From NCBI RefSeq assembly GCF_016427605.1, contig NZ_JAELXQ010000012.1, positions 1-64,000 of the forward strand: 64,000 nt of DNA, in the 5' to 3' direction. Each line of letters starts with the position of its first letter. Positions within the stretch are counted from its first letter, which is position 1. The position numbers and the translations under genes are program-made. Below, in pieces: positions 15,509 to 23,223 of this stretch. Source of the stretch: Ochrobactrum sp. Q0168 (GTDB taxonomy: Bacteria; Pseudomonadota; Alphaproteobacteria; Rhizobiales; Rhizobiaceae). Under the pieces are notes generated by a model that had not been told where the DNA came from, ran no database searches, and worked only from the letters and a program-made list of their open reading frames with translations.

Positions 15509-17862
15509 GCGACGCTCCTTTCATATTTGGCTACGATCACATTGGACGATGGTGCAGTCTGCGTGTCGTCTTCTGGCGGAGCCATCAGCTCGGTAATGTC
15601 GTCATCCCAGCGCTGGGTGTGCAGCCAGGAATTATATTGGCTGGCGAGACCGCGCATATAATCGGCGCTGCGGCGGATTGAACGGCGTTCGAAATGGTAG
15701 AGCGCAACGGCGGGGTCATAGTAGACCTGAAAGCCAAGCTGGCGGGTTTTCAGGCAAAGATCGCTGTCTTCATAGTCGCCAATGACATAGTCTTCAGTAT
15801 ATCCGCCGACGAGGTCGAAGATATCCTTACGTGTTATCAGGCAGGCACCTGTGACGCCGGGAACATCGCGTCCGACAAGAGCGGGCGCGTAGCTGCCGGG
15901 CATGCCCTTGTAATAATGATGGTTGAGCCAGACGCCGTGGCGGTCACGGGCGAAATAGAGGCCTGCGTGCTGGAGCGAGCCGTCCTCAAAGAGCAGGCGG
16001 GGACCGATAGCACCCAGCCGCTTGTTGTCGAAGAGCGGTTGCAGCAGTTCTTGCAGCCAACCGTGCTTTTCCGGCACGACGTCGGAGTTCAGCATTACAA
16101 TGGCCGTACCAGTTGCCACACTCGCACCCGCGTTGCAGGCGCGAGCATAACCGCCATTGCGATTCATGATGACAAGGCGAAACGGCAGGTCATGCAATAT
16201 ATGCAGGCCGCCCAGCATGTGTTCGGTATCGTCGTGTATTTCCGGCGAATCGAGAACGAAAATCAGTTCGGCATTGGCGACGATCCAGGGATCGGTGGCG
16301 AGTGCTGAAAACTGAAAGCGCAGAAAATCGAGATTGCGATAAAGCGGGATGACGATTGACGCGACCGGGTTGGCGGGTATCGTGCCGAAATCCTTGGTTT
16401 CCGAAATGCGCACAGTCGCGCCCAGCTTCTTTTCCACTTCGGTCAGAGCAGGAGCGAGAATGGTTTCAAACACTTTCGGGCGGGTATGCTGCGGCGGCAC
16501 AGCGCGCAAGATGCGCTTGCGCTGTTCCGCCGGTTCGAATGGCTGCGGGGCAGGGACAAGCGGCGCGGTTGCGCCGGACGTGAGCCGCATCTGGAAACGC
16601 GGTTGCAGAAGCGGACCAAGGTTCTTGGCCGCAGGTAGCCACGCAACGAATCCCGTTACATCGGCCTGTGGCGCATCCTCGCTCTTGGCGATCTTGCCGG
16701 GGAATTTGTGAAAATGCGCTTTCAGTGAAATAGCGCTGCCATTGGCAGGCAGATATTCAATATCGCCTAGCATCGCCGCCGGATCGTGATACCACCCGCC
16801 GACGATCAGCCCACTATCCAGAGCAAGGGCAAGGTCGATTTCTGCCGCGGGGTTATGACTGGCGGATTGTGTGATCTGGCGCACAGGCAGAGGCGAACGG
16901 CTTTGCAGGTCGATGGCTACAGCCGGGCCGCTTGGACCGAGTTTGGCGAGCTGGTTGACCAGAAATTCACGCAGATCCGCATTGCCCTGCCATTTCGTCC
17001 ACCATTTGCCGAAATCCATCGGTTCTGACGATGCATCGGAGAGTTTGCGGATCGCAACGCCCTTCTGTCCGGTCAGAACGAATAGAAACGACGAGGGCAG
17101 ACTTTGAGGAGATTCAACCAGCAGGTGGAAAGGCTGCCATGCTTTTTGCGATTGCTGGCCGACTGTGAAGCGCGGAGGGATAACGATGACGCTTCCGTTG
17201 CTCACACCATAAACGGCAGAGATTTCGCCCAGCATCGGATCGACAGCGGTTTCCAGGAGGTGGTGCCCGGCAACCGGCTGACCGCAGTTCTGAATTTCCC
17301 GCGGTTCTGGCGTCAACGCCAGCGTGATGTCTCGAACGAGGGATGCAAAAGTCTGATTGCGCGACAGGCGAAACGCGCTGCGCCATGTCGTCAATATGGT
17401 CGAAAGCAGCTTGATATGCCCCGGCAGGGTCAGGTCTGACAGGATGCGCTCGCTATCAAAGGAGGCAAGCTCGTTGGCCGGGTAGAGAATCGACTGAACC
17501 GTCGGGCCGAGGGAGCCCGCAGAAAGAGCAAATTCAACCGGCTCGCTACCGGTGCGCATGGCCCAGAACATGCGCGTACCGCCGCTTTCCAGTGGAATGC
17601 CGACACTGAGCAATGGCACAGGCTGGACGGGCATTTCGAGCGCGCATTTGGTCGACTGGCGCGCCGGGCTCGGAATATCCCAGACGATCACAGCAACGTC
17701 GGCGCAAAGGCGGCAAATGGAAAGATTTTCGGGTTTGCTTTCCCGGATATCACGCGTTCCGATATCATTTGGGCCGGTGCCGATTGCAATTTCCGCCGAA
17801 TGGTCGAGGTTCAATGCGAATACCCTTTCATTCTTGTCGGATGCAGGAAAATTAGAGCACAT
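15505..17862 (-). CDS. Large glycosyltransferase family 2 protein with N-terminal modular region
   Basis: A protein of up to 785 residues. The C-terminal third (about 500-740) is a clear family 2 glycosyltransferase: ASIVIPLYRNLDFLRFQFSA, the nucleotide-sugar segment ELIFVLDSPE, the metal site in AIVMLNSDVVP, and YVIGDYEDSDLC as catalytic-base region. The N-terminal region is unrecognised but contains one copy of the module shared with its neighbours (LIVGGWYHDPAAM ... TGFVAWLP). The ATG at 17862 lies at the edge of a dispersed repeat with a poor ribosome site. A TTG at 17814, preceded by GAAAGGG at 8 bases, is a good alternative and would give 769 residues. It is the first gene of the leftward operon. 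Confidence 0.8.
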   Translation of the reverse strand: MCSNFPASDKNERVFALNLDHSAEIAIGTGPNDIGTRDIRESKPENLSICRLCADVAVIVWDIPSPARQSTKCALEMPVQPVPLLSVGIPLESGGTRMFWAMRTGSEPVEFALSAGSLGPTVQSILYPANELASFDSERILSDLTLPGHIKLLSTILTTWRSAFRLSRNQTFASLVRDITLALTPEPREIQNCGQPVAGHHLLETAVDPMLGEISAVYGVSNGSVIVIPPRFTVGQQSQKAWQPFHLLVESPQSLPSSFLFVLTGQKGVAIRKLSDASSEPMDFGKWWTKWQGNADLREFLVNQLAKLGPSGPAVAIDLQSRSPLPVRQITQSASHNPAAEIDLALALDSGLIVGGWYHDPAAMLGDIEYLPANGSAISLKAHFHKFPGKIAKSEDAPQADVTGFVAWLPAAKNLGPLLQPRFQMRLTSGATAPLVPAPQPFEPAEQRKRILRAVPPQHTRPKVFETILAPALTEVEKKLGATVRISETKDFGTIPANPVASIVIPLYRNLDFLRFQFSALATDPWIVANAELIFVLDSPEIHDDTEHMLGGLHILHDLPFRLVIMNRNGGYARACNAGASVATGTAIVMLNSDVVPEKHGWLQELLQPLFDNKRLGAIGPRLLFEDGSLQHAGLYFARDRHGVWLNHHYYKGMPGSYAPALVGRDVPGVTGACLITRKDIFDLVGGYTEDYVIGDYEDSDLCLKTRQLGFQVYYDPAVALYHFERRSIRRSADYMRGLASQYNSWLHTQRWDDDITELMAPPEDDTQTAPSSNVIVAKYERSVA

Positions 17863-17957
17863 CCCGAAAAGTGTGAAACGGCTTTCGGAAAAGATGTGCG
17901 TAAAAACAAATGGTTAGAACGCCGATCTGATCTAATCAGATCGAAGCGCGTTCTAAC
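17853..17957. repeat. Dispersed repeat copy 2 with large palindrome
   Basis: The left part, GAGCACATCCCGAAAAGTGT and what follows, is the most typical copy of the repeat also found at 8965 and 62084. It continues into a nested palindrome: outer arms GTTAGAACGC (17913-17922) and GCGTTCTAAC (17948-17957), inner arms CGATCTGAT (17923-17931) and ATCAGATCG (17935-17943). It overlaps the presumed start of the 785-residue glycosyltransferase and must lie in or next to the promoter region of that operon. Confidence 0.65.
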
Positions 17958-18010
17958 GAGGAGCCCGCATTCTGATCCGAAAACTGACAGTCACTTTTCG
18001 GAATACGCTT

Positions 18011-18051
18011 CAAAATCAAAAGCGTGCCCGGCGGGAGGCTGCCGGGCACGC
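18011..18051 (-). terminator. Rho-independent terminator of the RTX gene
   Basis: GCGTGCCCGGC (18022-18032) pairs perfectly with GCCGGGCACGC (18041-18051) around an 8-base loop. On the minus strand it is followed by TTTTGATTTT (18020-18011). It lies 15 bases beyond the RTX stop and separates that gene from the glycosyltransferase operon downstream. Confidence 0.8.
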
Positions 18052-18065
18052 CATTATTGGTTCAA

Positions 18066-18725
18066 TCAGTGAACAGTGAAGTACTGGTCGGGATGTGACT
18101 GAATGTCGTCAGCATTGGTGTTCACGAGGGTAACGGTGTCGCCATTGCCGAGATCGACAACGACATTGCCGCCAACCTGCGTGACGCGATCAGCAAGATC
18201 GTCCGCAGACGTAATATCGAGGCCATTGATGCCCTTCTGAATCTGAAGGATATCCTCGCCAGGATTGAAGTCGAGAATGACGTCGTTTCCGCCGCCACCG
18301 TTGAACAGGAACGTGTCGCTCCCATTGCCACCGATAAGGATGTCGTCGCCGGTGCCGCCATCAAGGATGTCGTTACCGTTGCCGCCATACAGGATATCGT
18401 TGTGAGCGCCGCCATAGAGCAGGTCATCGCCGTTGCCGCCCTGGAGAATGTCATCTCCATTGCCGCCAAACAGCACATCGCTGCCATTGCCACCGCTCAG
18501 GATGTCGTTTCCTTCATTGCCGTAAAGAATGTCATTGCCATTCTCGCCGAACAGGATGTCATTACCTGCGCCGCCGAAAAGAATGTCGCTGCCATTCCCA
18601 CCGAAGATGGTGTCATTGCCATCCCCTCCGAAGACGAGATCATCGCCGCCATGGGCACGGATGAAATCGTCAAAGCGGGAGCCGAACAACACGTCGTCGT
18701 AGGCGCCGCCTTCTAGAGTGGCCAT
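18066..18725 (-). CDS. RTX calcium-binding repeat protein, predicted type I secretion substrate
   Basis: A 219-residue acidic protein made almost only of nonapeptide calcium-binding repeats of the form GGxGxDxUx: more than a dozen run from about residue 8 to 145 (GGDGNDTIF, GGNGSDILF, GGAGNDILF, and so on). A short C-terminal part follows (DILQIQKGINGLDITSADDL; NVVVDLGNGDTVTLV), ending PDQYFTVH, as in uncleaved type I secretion signals. No catalytic or adhesion domain precedes the repeats. A good ribosome site (AAGGAGAAG) precedes the ATG. The ABC and HlyD genes for a type I exporter lie 500 bp upstream in the same direction. By analogy with ExpE1 and the Rap proteins of rhizobia it may bind calcium and organise the exopolysaccharide. 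Confidence 0.85.
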   Translation of the reverse strand: MATLEGGAYDDVLFGSRFDDFIRAHGGDDLVFGGDGNDTIFGGNGSDILFGGAGNDILFGENGNDILYGNEGNDILSGGNGSDVLFGGNGDDILQGGNGDDLLYGGAHNDILYGGNGNDILDGGTGDDILIGGNGSDTFLFNGGGGNDVILDFNPGEDILQIQKGINGLDITSADDLADRVTQVGGNVVVDLGNGDTVTLVNTNADDIQSHPDQYFTVH

Positions 18726-19222
18726 CTGCTTCTCCTTGTGTTCCGTTGGGTTTCACAAGCCGGAATGCTCCGACCATTATGCTCGTAGTAGTCTGATACG
18801 TATCTTTGATAAATACAACATCGGAAAATGGTATAATTAAAGAAATAGCGTGTAACAATTTATTACGAAAAATTTATATTCGGGAATTGTGAACTTCTTT
18901 TAAAATTACTTTTGTATCAATTATAATTTGTATTTGGATTATATTTAAGATCAATTTACTTCAAAAATTGAAACGTCACGAAATCGACAAGAAAATGTCT
19001 ATTTTTCAGAATGATGGCGCTACGCATCGTTTTCAATGCGCAGCGCCTTAAAAGTTTGGAAACCCGGTCTTCCTTGAGGGAATACTGTGGAATACCGTTT
19101 CTTTATGAATGGAAGCCAAGGTTTGAATCTTCCAGGAGAGAGACTGTCAGAGACGAAACCTAACCAATTCCCTTCTGGAACATCATGCTTGCAGACTGCT
19201 CGAAACTTCGAACAGCCCGGTT
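18726..19222. other. AT-rich intergenic region upstream of the RTX gene
   Basis: Nearly 500 bp without a credible gene, markedly richer in A and T than the flanks (18780-19000). It holds the presumed promoter of the RTX gene, a 10-bp palindrome GATACGTATC at 18795-18804, and the TTCAAAAATTGAA element listed separately. I saw no clear terminator for the HlyD gene that ends at 19223. Confidence 0.6.
18960..18972. promoter_or_regulatory. Palindrome TTCAAAAATTGAA, candidate operator
   Basis: It differs by one base from the 13-mer TTCAAAATTTGAA at 22570-22582, and its preceding bases ATTTACTT resemble ATTTCTT there. It lies about 235 bp upstream of the RTX start within the AT-rich region. It is proposed as a binding site of the MarR regulator encoded at 22609, from recurrence only. 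Confidence 0.45.
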
Positions 19223-20638
19223 TTAATCTTCGCGGAAGGCGCGGTTCAGACTGTCAGTAATCGGCGAAACAATATAGTCGATTGCGCGACGTTCCTTGTG
19301 CACGATGATGACTTCCGCAGGCATGCCCGGATACATGCGGGCTGTTGGGTTGGCTGCAAGCGAATCTGGATTGATTTCAGCGCGCGCCACGAAATAGGCC
19401 GTGTTGGTCTTGTCATCGATCGTCTGGTCGGCGGCGATATAGGTCAGTTTGCCATCGAAGGGCGCCATGGAGCGCTGATTGTAGGCGGTCAGCTTGATCT
19501 GCGCCTTCGAACCCACCGCCACACTGTCGATATCGTTGGGGCTGACTTTCATTTCCACCACAAGCGGTTCGTTTTCAGGAACGATGTCCATGATCGCTTC
19601 GGCAGGAGAAATGACGCCGCCCGGCGTACGCAGGCGAATATTGGCAACGATGCCTTCCTGTGGAGCGAGCACCTCAACGCGGCGCATCACATCCTTGGCA
19701 GCGATGATCTGCTCTTCCGCATCAGAAAGTTCGACCTGACTGGTGGTGATTTCACCGGCAATTTCCGATTGGAGGTCGCTTTCAATGCCGGAAAGAGCGA
19801 ATTCGGCACCGGCCTTGGCTTGCTCCGCCTTGGCCTTGTCGCCGGTATATTCGCCGCGGTCGCCGGCAAGCTGGCTCAACCGGGTTTCGATCTCCGTCAG
19901 CTTGGATTTCTGCGCAAAGCCTTTTTCGACAAGGCTGGCGATAGCCTTGCGCTGCTCTTCGATCAAAGCGATCTGGCGGTCGGTCGCGGCGATCTGCGCC
20001 GTCGAAGCCTTGGCCTGCTCGGTATATTGCTCGATGGTTTTCTGCTGAATGTCGATCTTGCTTCGTTTTTGCGTCTGCCGCTTTTCAAAAAAGATCTGCT
20101 CGGCGCGAATGGCGTTCTTCGCGTTCTCGCCCCCTTCCTCGAATTTATCCGGGAAGGTGATTTGGTGTTCGCCAGCCTGTTCTGCCCTCAGGCGTGCCAG
20201 CTTGGCGATGAGACCGATGCGGCGGCTTTCAAGCGATTGCAGCTGCGAGCGTGCCTTGGTGGCGTCGAGACGGAGAAGCGGCTGGCCGACCTTGACCAGA
20301 TCGCCTTCCTGAACCAGCAGACGGTCGAGGATGCCGCCTTCCAGATGGCTGATGGTCTTGCGTTTGGAATCGACGATGACGGTTCCATTGGCAACGGCGG
20401 CGCTACCGAGTTCGGCGGAGTAGGCCCAGGCGAAGAAACCGCCAAAGGCAACGCCGATGGTGGCCAGCCCGGCGATGATCAGGCGGCGCAGCGGTGACTG
20501 GTTGTCTTCGCGCTCCAAATCATAGACCCATTCTGGTTTGACACTGCCGAAGCGGGTGAGCGCCTTGTGGTCGGATGATTCTGCACGCGGTGCGAGCAGA
20601 TTCGAAACGCGGCGGGGAATGACGGATTTTCCAGTCAT
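19223..20638 (-). CDS. HlyD family type I secretion periplasmic adaptor (PrtE/PrsE-like)
   Basis: The 471-residue membrane fusion protein of a type I secretion system. It bridges the inner-membrane ABC exporter and a TolC-like outer-membrane channel. A single transmembrane segment lies near residues 50-72 (IAGLATIGVAFGGFFAWAYS). A lipoyl-like half motif follows (HLEGGILDRLLVQEGDLVKV), then a long coiled coil (about 130-300), the second lipoyl half (EGIVANIRLRTPGGVI) and a beta-barrel domain ending YPGMPAEVIIVHKERRAIDY, which is the PrtE/AprE subtype pattern. The start overlaps the ABC gene stop by 4 bp. No TolC homologue is present in the window. Confidence 0.9.
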   Translation of the reverse strand: MTGKSVIPRRVSNLLAPRAESSDHKALTRFGSVKPEWVYDLEREDNQSPLRRLIIAGLATIGVAFGGFFAWAYSAELGSAAVANGTVIVDSKRKTISHLEGGILDRLLVQEGDLVKVGQPLLRLDATKARSQLQSLESRRIGLIAKLARLRAEQAGEHQITFPDKFEEGGENAKNAIRAEQIFFEKRQTQKRSKIDIQQKTIEQYTEQAKASTAQIAATDRQIALIEEQRKAIASLVEKGFAQKSKLTEIETRLSQLAGDRGEYTGDKAKAEQAKAGAEFALSGIESDLQSEIAGEITTSQVELSDAEEQIIAAKDVMRRVEVLAPQEGIVANIRLRTPGGVISPAEAIMDIVPENEPLVVEMKVSPNDIDSVAVGSKAQIKLTAYNQRSMAPFDGKLTYIAADQTIDDKTNTAYFVARAEINPDSLAANPTARMYPGMPAEVIIVHKERRAIDYIVSPITDSLNRAFRED

Positions 20639-22410
20639 GAATTTACGGCTCCTGCCTGCGGATTGTTGTTGCCGGGCGTCAGCGACGCCACAACATCGGT
20701 GCGCGGGCCGAATTGCGTGATGCGACCGTTTTCAAGCACCAGCAGCTTGTCGGCAACCTGCATGATCGTAGGGCGATGTGCGATCATGATGACGATGGCG
20801 CCATCATCGCGTGCGTGCTCGATGGCGCGCATCAGCGCGCGTTCGCCGATGGCGTCGAGATTGGAATTGGGCTCGTCAAGCACGATCAGGCGTGGGCGAT
20901 TATAGAGGCAGCGCGCAAGGCCGATGCGCTGGCGCTGGCCGCCGGAAAGCGTCAGTCGTCCGTCGCCTACCGGTGTGTCGTAACCGAGCGGCATGCGCCC
21001 GATCATTTCATGCACGTCGGCAAGGCGGGCCGCTTCCAGCACGCGGTGCGGATCGCTGTCGCCCATACGCGCAATGTTGTCCTTGATGGTGCCGTCCAGC
21101 AGCGAAACCGACTGCGGAAGGTAGCCTGCAATCTCGCCGAACGAACCGCGTTCCCAGAGATAGACGTTGTTGCCGTCGAGGAAGACGCCACCCGAAGTGG
21201 GCTTCACGATGCCGATCAGCAGCCGCGCCAGTGTGGACTTACCTGCTGCCGAGGGACCGACAACACCCAGCACTTCACCGGGCGAAATCGAAAATGAGAT
21301 GCCCTTGATGATCGGAACTTCAACGCCGGGCGCAGCATAGATCAGTTTGTCAACGACGAGATCGCCATTGGGGCGCGGCGTGGGCATGGTCTGGCGGACG
21401 GCGAGGTTTTCTGAAAGCAGCGACTGAACGCGCTTCCAGCTCGCTATGGCGCTGACCCACTGACGCCAGTTCTCCACGATGCGGTCGAAGGGCATCAGCA
21501 GACGACCGATGATGATGCTGGTCGCGATCATCGCACCCGGGGTGATTTCCTGCTGCATGGCAAGCAGCGTGCCGATGCCAAGCGAGGCAATCTGGATGAT
21601 GAAACGCGCCGTGCGTGCGATCGACGACAGCGCTTTGACGCGGGTGCCGCCGAGATCGAGAACCTCGAGCGCCTGCATCTGCACGGTGCGCCAGCGGCGG
21701 GCGAGGGCCGGAAGCATGCCCATGGCTTCGATAACTTCCGCATGGCGCAGGCTGCTGCCGATTTTCGTCACCGCTTCGATATTGGCCTGATTGGCCTCCT
21801 GGATGAGATTGCGAGTCAGCAGGTCGGTCAAGAGGCCACAAGCGACCAGAATGACGACCGCTACAACGCCGATGACACCGAGCATCGGATGCAGCAGGAA
21901 CAACACGCCGAGGAAGATCGGCGACCACGCCGCATCAAGCGGCGCATTGATGGCTGGTGAAGTGAGGAAGCTGCGCAGCTCGGTCAAGTCGCGTAGGGTC
22001 TGGGTTGCTTTCGGCAAACCCTGATCCACCGAGGCCTGAACGGCAGCGGTTAACACGGCCAGGTTGAGACGGCGCACCAGCGCGGTGCCCATGGCCTGAA
22101 ATGATAGCGCCCGGATGAACTCCAGAACGCCAAAAACGATCATCGCACCGACAGCGAGAATCGTCAGCATGGTCAGCGTGTCGAGACTGCGGCTGTTCAG
22201 GACGCGGTCATGAACCTGCAACATGTAGAGCGGTACGGTCAGTTGTAGCAAATTGATACAGGCACTCAAAAGCACCGCATAAAGCAGTCCCGACAGGAAG
22301 ACGCGCCGGGCCCTGTAAATTAGGCTTTTGGGCGAAACTCCCACTTCATCGGTGGCTTTTTTGCCAGCGGGGCTCTTGCCATTTAGGTTCTTTTGGCCAG
22401 TATCAATCAT
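20635..22410 (-). CDS. Type I secretion system permease/ATPase (PrtD/PrsD-like)
   Basis: A 591-residue ABC exporter half-transporter. The N-terminal membrane domain (about 35-320) has six helices and the PrtD-family start LLSACINLLQLTVPLYMLQV. The nucleotide-binding domain has Walker A GPSAAGKST, signature LSGGQRQRIGLARCLY and Walker B RLIVLDEPNSNLD. It lacks an N-terminal C39 or C39-like domain, as is usual for the PrtD subfamily that exports RTX proteases, glycanases and Rap proteins. It forms an operon with the HlyD gene, and the RTX gene is the obvious cargo. Its promoter faces the MarR gene across 198 bp. Confidence 0.9.
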   Translation of the reverse strand: MIDTGQKNLNGKSPAGKKATDEVGVSPKSLIYRARRVFLSGLLYAVLLSACINLLQLTVPLYMLQVHDRVLNSRSLDTLTMLTILAVGAMIVFGVLEFIRALSFQAMGTALVRRLNLAVLTAAVQASVDQGLPKATQTLRDLTELRSFLTSPAINAPLDAAWSPIFLGVLFLLHPMLGVIGVVAVVILVACGLLTDLLTRNLIQEANQANIEAVTKIGSSLRHAEVIEAMGMLPALARRWRTVQMQALEVLDLGGTRVKALSSIARTARFIIQIASLGIGTLLAMQQEITPGAMIATSIIIGRLLMPFDRIVENWRQWVSAIASWKRVQSLLSENLAVRQTMPTPRPNGDLVVDKLIYAAPGVEVPIIKGISFSISPGEVLGVVGPSAAGKSTLARLLIGIVKPTSGGVFLDGNNVYLWERGSFGEIAGYLPQSVSLLDGTIKDNIARMGDSDPHRVLEAARLADVHEMIGRMPLGYDTPVGDGRLTLSGGQRQRIGLARCLYNRPRLIVLDEPNSNLDAIGERALMRAIEHARDDGAIVIMIAHRPTIMQVADKLLVLENGRITQFGPRTDVVASLTPGNNNPQAGAVNS

Positions 22411-22474
22411 ACGCGGTCTGCCTTGGTATGGTCACAGGTCGTGGATATCCCTAAAGAGAGTCACCCATCTATCA

Positions 22475-22492
22475 GTATTATTCAAGTAATAC
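22475..22492. promoter_or_regulatory. Palindrome GTATTA-N6-TAATAC between the secretion operon and the MarR gene
   Basis: Perfect 6-bp arms (22475-22480 and 22487-22492) in the divergent interval, 65 bp from the ABC start and 116 bp from the MarR start. Its position suits a second operator or the promoter region of the secretion genes. The sequence differs from the TTCAA element nearby. Chance occurrence in AT-rich DNA is possible. Confidence 0.35.
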
Positions 22493-22568
22493 CGCTTAGA
22501 ATGTGACGGAAAAAAGTTATTACGGCGGGGAAATGCGAAAGGAGACAAGAAAATCTAATTGAAAATTT

Positions 22569-22583
22569 CTTCAAAATTTGAAG
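22569..22583. promoter_or_regulatory. Palindrome CTTCAAAATTTGAAG, candidate MarR operator
   Basis: Perfect 7-bp arms around a central A, ending 25 bases before the MarR start codon, where it would suit autoregulation. The inner 13-mer recurs in inverted orientation at 24547-24559 and with one mismatch at 18960-18972, in each case in the upstream region of a transcription unit of the polysaccharide locus. Confidence 0.55.
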
Positions 22584-22608
22584 TAAAATTGAAAATGGAG
22601 AGTAAGAG

Positions 22609-23178
22609 ATGCAAAAGCTTCTGCACGAGGGAGTGGAAGTCGAAACATCAATTGACGGATACTCAGCCGTCGATTTTCCTGAAGTAACCGCCGAGAAACA
22701 GGAACGCAGAAATCCGGTGCATACAGTCGTAATTACTCATTTCGAACTGGCCCGGATGATTGAAAGAGTGAACCGCCGCTTTGTGAGCCTCCTGAAGACG
22801 GAGCTGACCAAGTTGGGCGTAGAGGACATTGGCCCGGCACAGACACTTGTTCTGATGGCGATCGGCGATGTCGAACTCACTGTGGGTGAACTACTGGATC
22901 GCGGGCACTATGTCGGGTCCAACATTTCCTATTATTTAAAACAGCTTACCGATGGCGGTTATGTTGATCGCGTTGCCTCGCAGCGAGACAAGCGGTCTGC
23001 GCGCATTCGTCTGACAGACAAGGGTGAACGCCTTTGCCTCAACCTGAGAAACGCCAGCAGGGACTATCATCACATCCTTGCTCGTGATGACGATGATCTG
23101 CGAAATCTCGAAATCGCATACCAGACTTTACACAGACTGGAATTGCTGTGGGGCAACGCCGCACGGTATGGCATTTGA
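22609..23178 (+). CDS. MarR family winged-helix regulator (LdtR/ExpG-like)
   Basis: A 189-residue regulator. A short N-terminal extension precedes the winged-helix domain (about 45-150), with the recognition-helix region ELTVGELLDRGHYVGSNISY followed by YLKQLTDGGYVDRV and the wing SQRDKRSARIRLTDKG. The G-x-Y-x-GSN-x-SY block is typical of the rhizobial LdtR/ExpG(WggR) type. ExpG of S. meliloti activates galactoglucan genes, so its place between the type I secretion genes and the glycosyltransferase genes supports a role as the local regulator. The likely binding site is the palindrome just upstream. The ligand or signal is unknown. Confidence 0.82.
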   Translation: MQKLLHEGVEVETSIDGYSAVDFPEVTAEKQERRNPVHTVVITHFELARMIERVNRRFVSLLKTELTKLGVEDIGPAQTLVLMAIGDVELTVGELLDRGHYVGSNISYYLKQLTDGGYVDRVASQRDKRSARIRLTDKGERLCLNLRNASRDYHHILARDDDDLRNLEIAYQTLHRLELLWGNAARYGI

Positions 23179-23223
23179 TGTTGATCGACGAATATCGACC
23201 AAAAAACCTACACGTTTTGTGAC

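Noticed and set aside
18008-18020. CTTCAAAAT as a fourth copy of the TTCAA operator
   Set aside because: Only one half matches; the other half is part of the T-rich tract of the RTX terminator.
18122-18716. Direct repeats resembling a CRISPR array or minisatellite
   Set aside because: The periodicity of 27 bp is that of codons for nonapeptide calcium-binding repeats in the RTX gene.
19298-20497. Open frame of 399 codons on the plus strand
   Set aside because: It is antisense to the HlyD-type adaptor, whose identity is clear.
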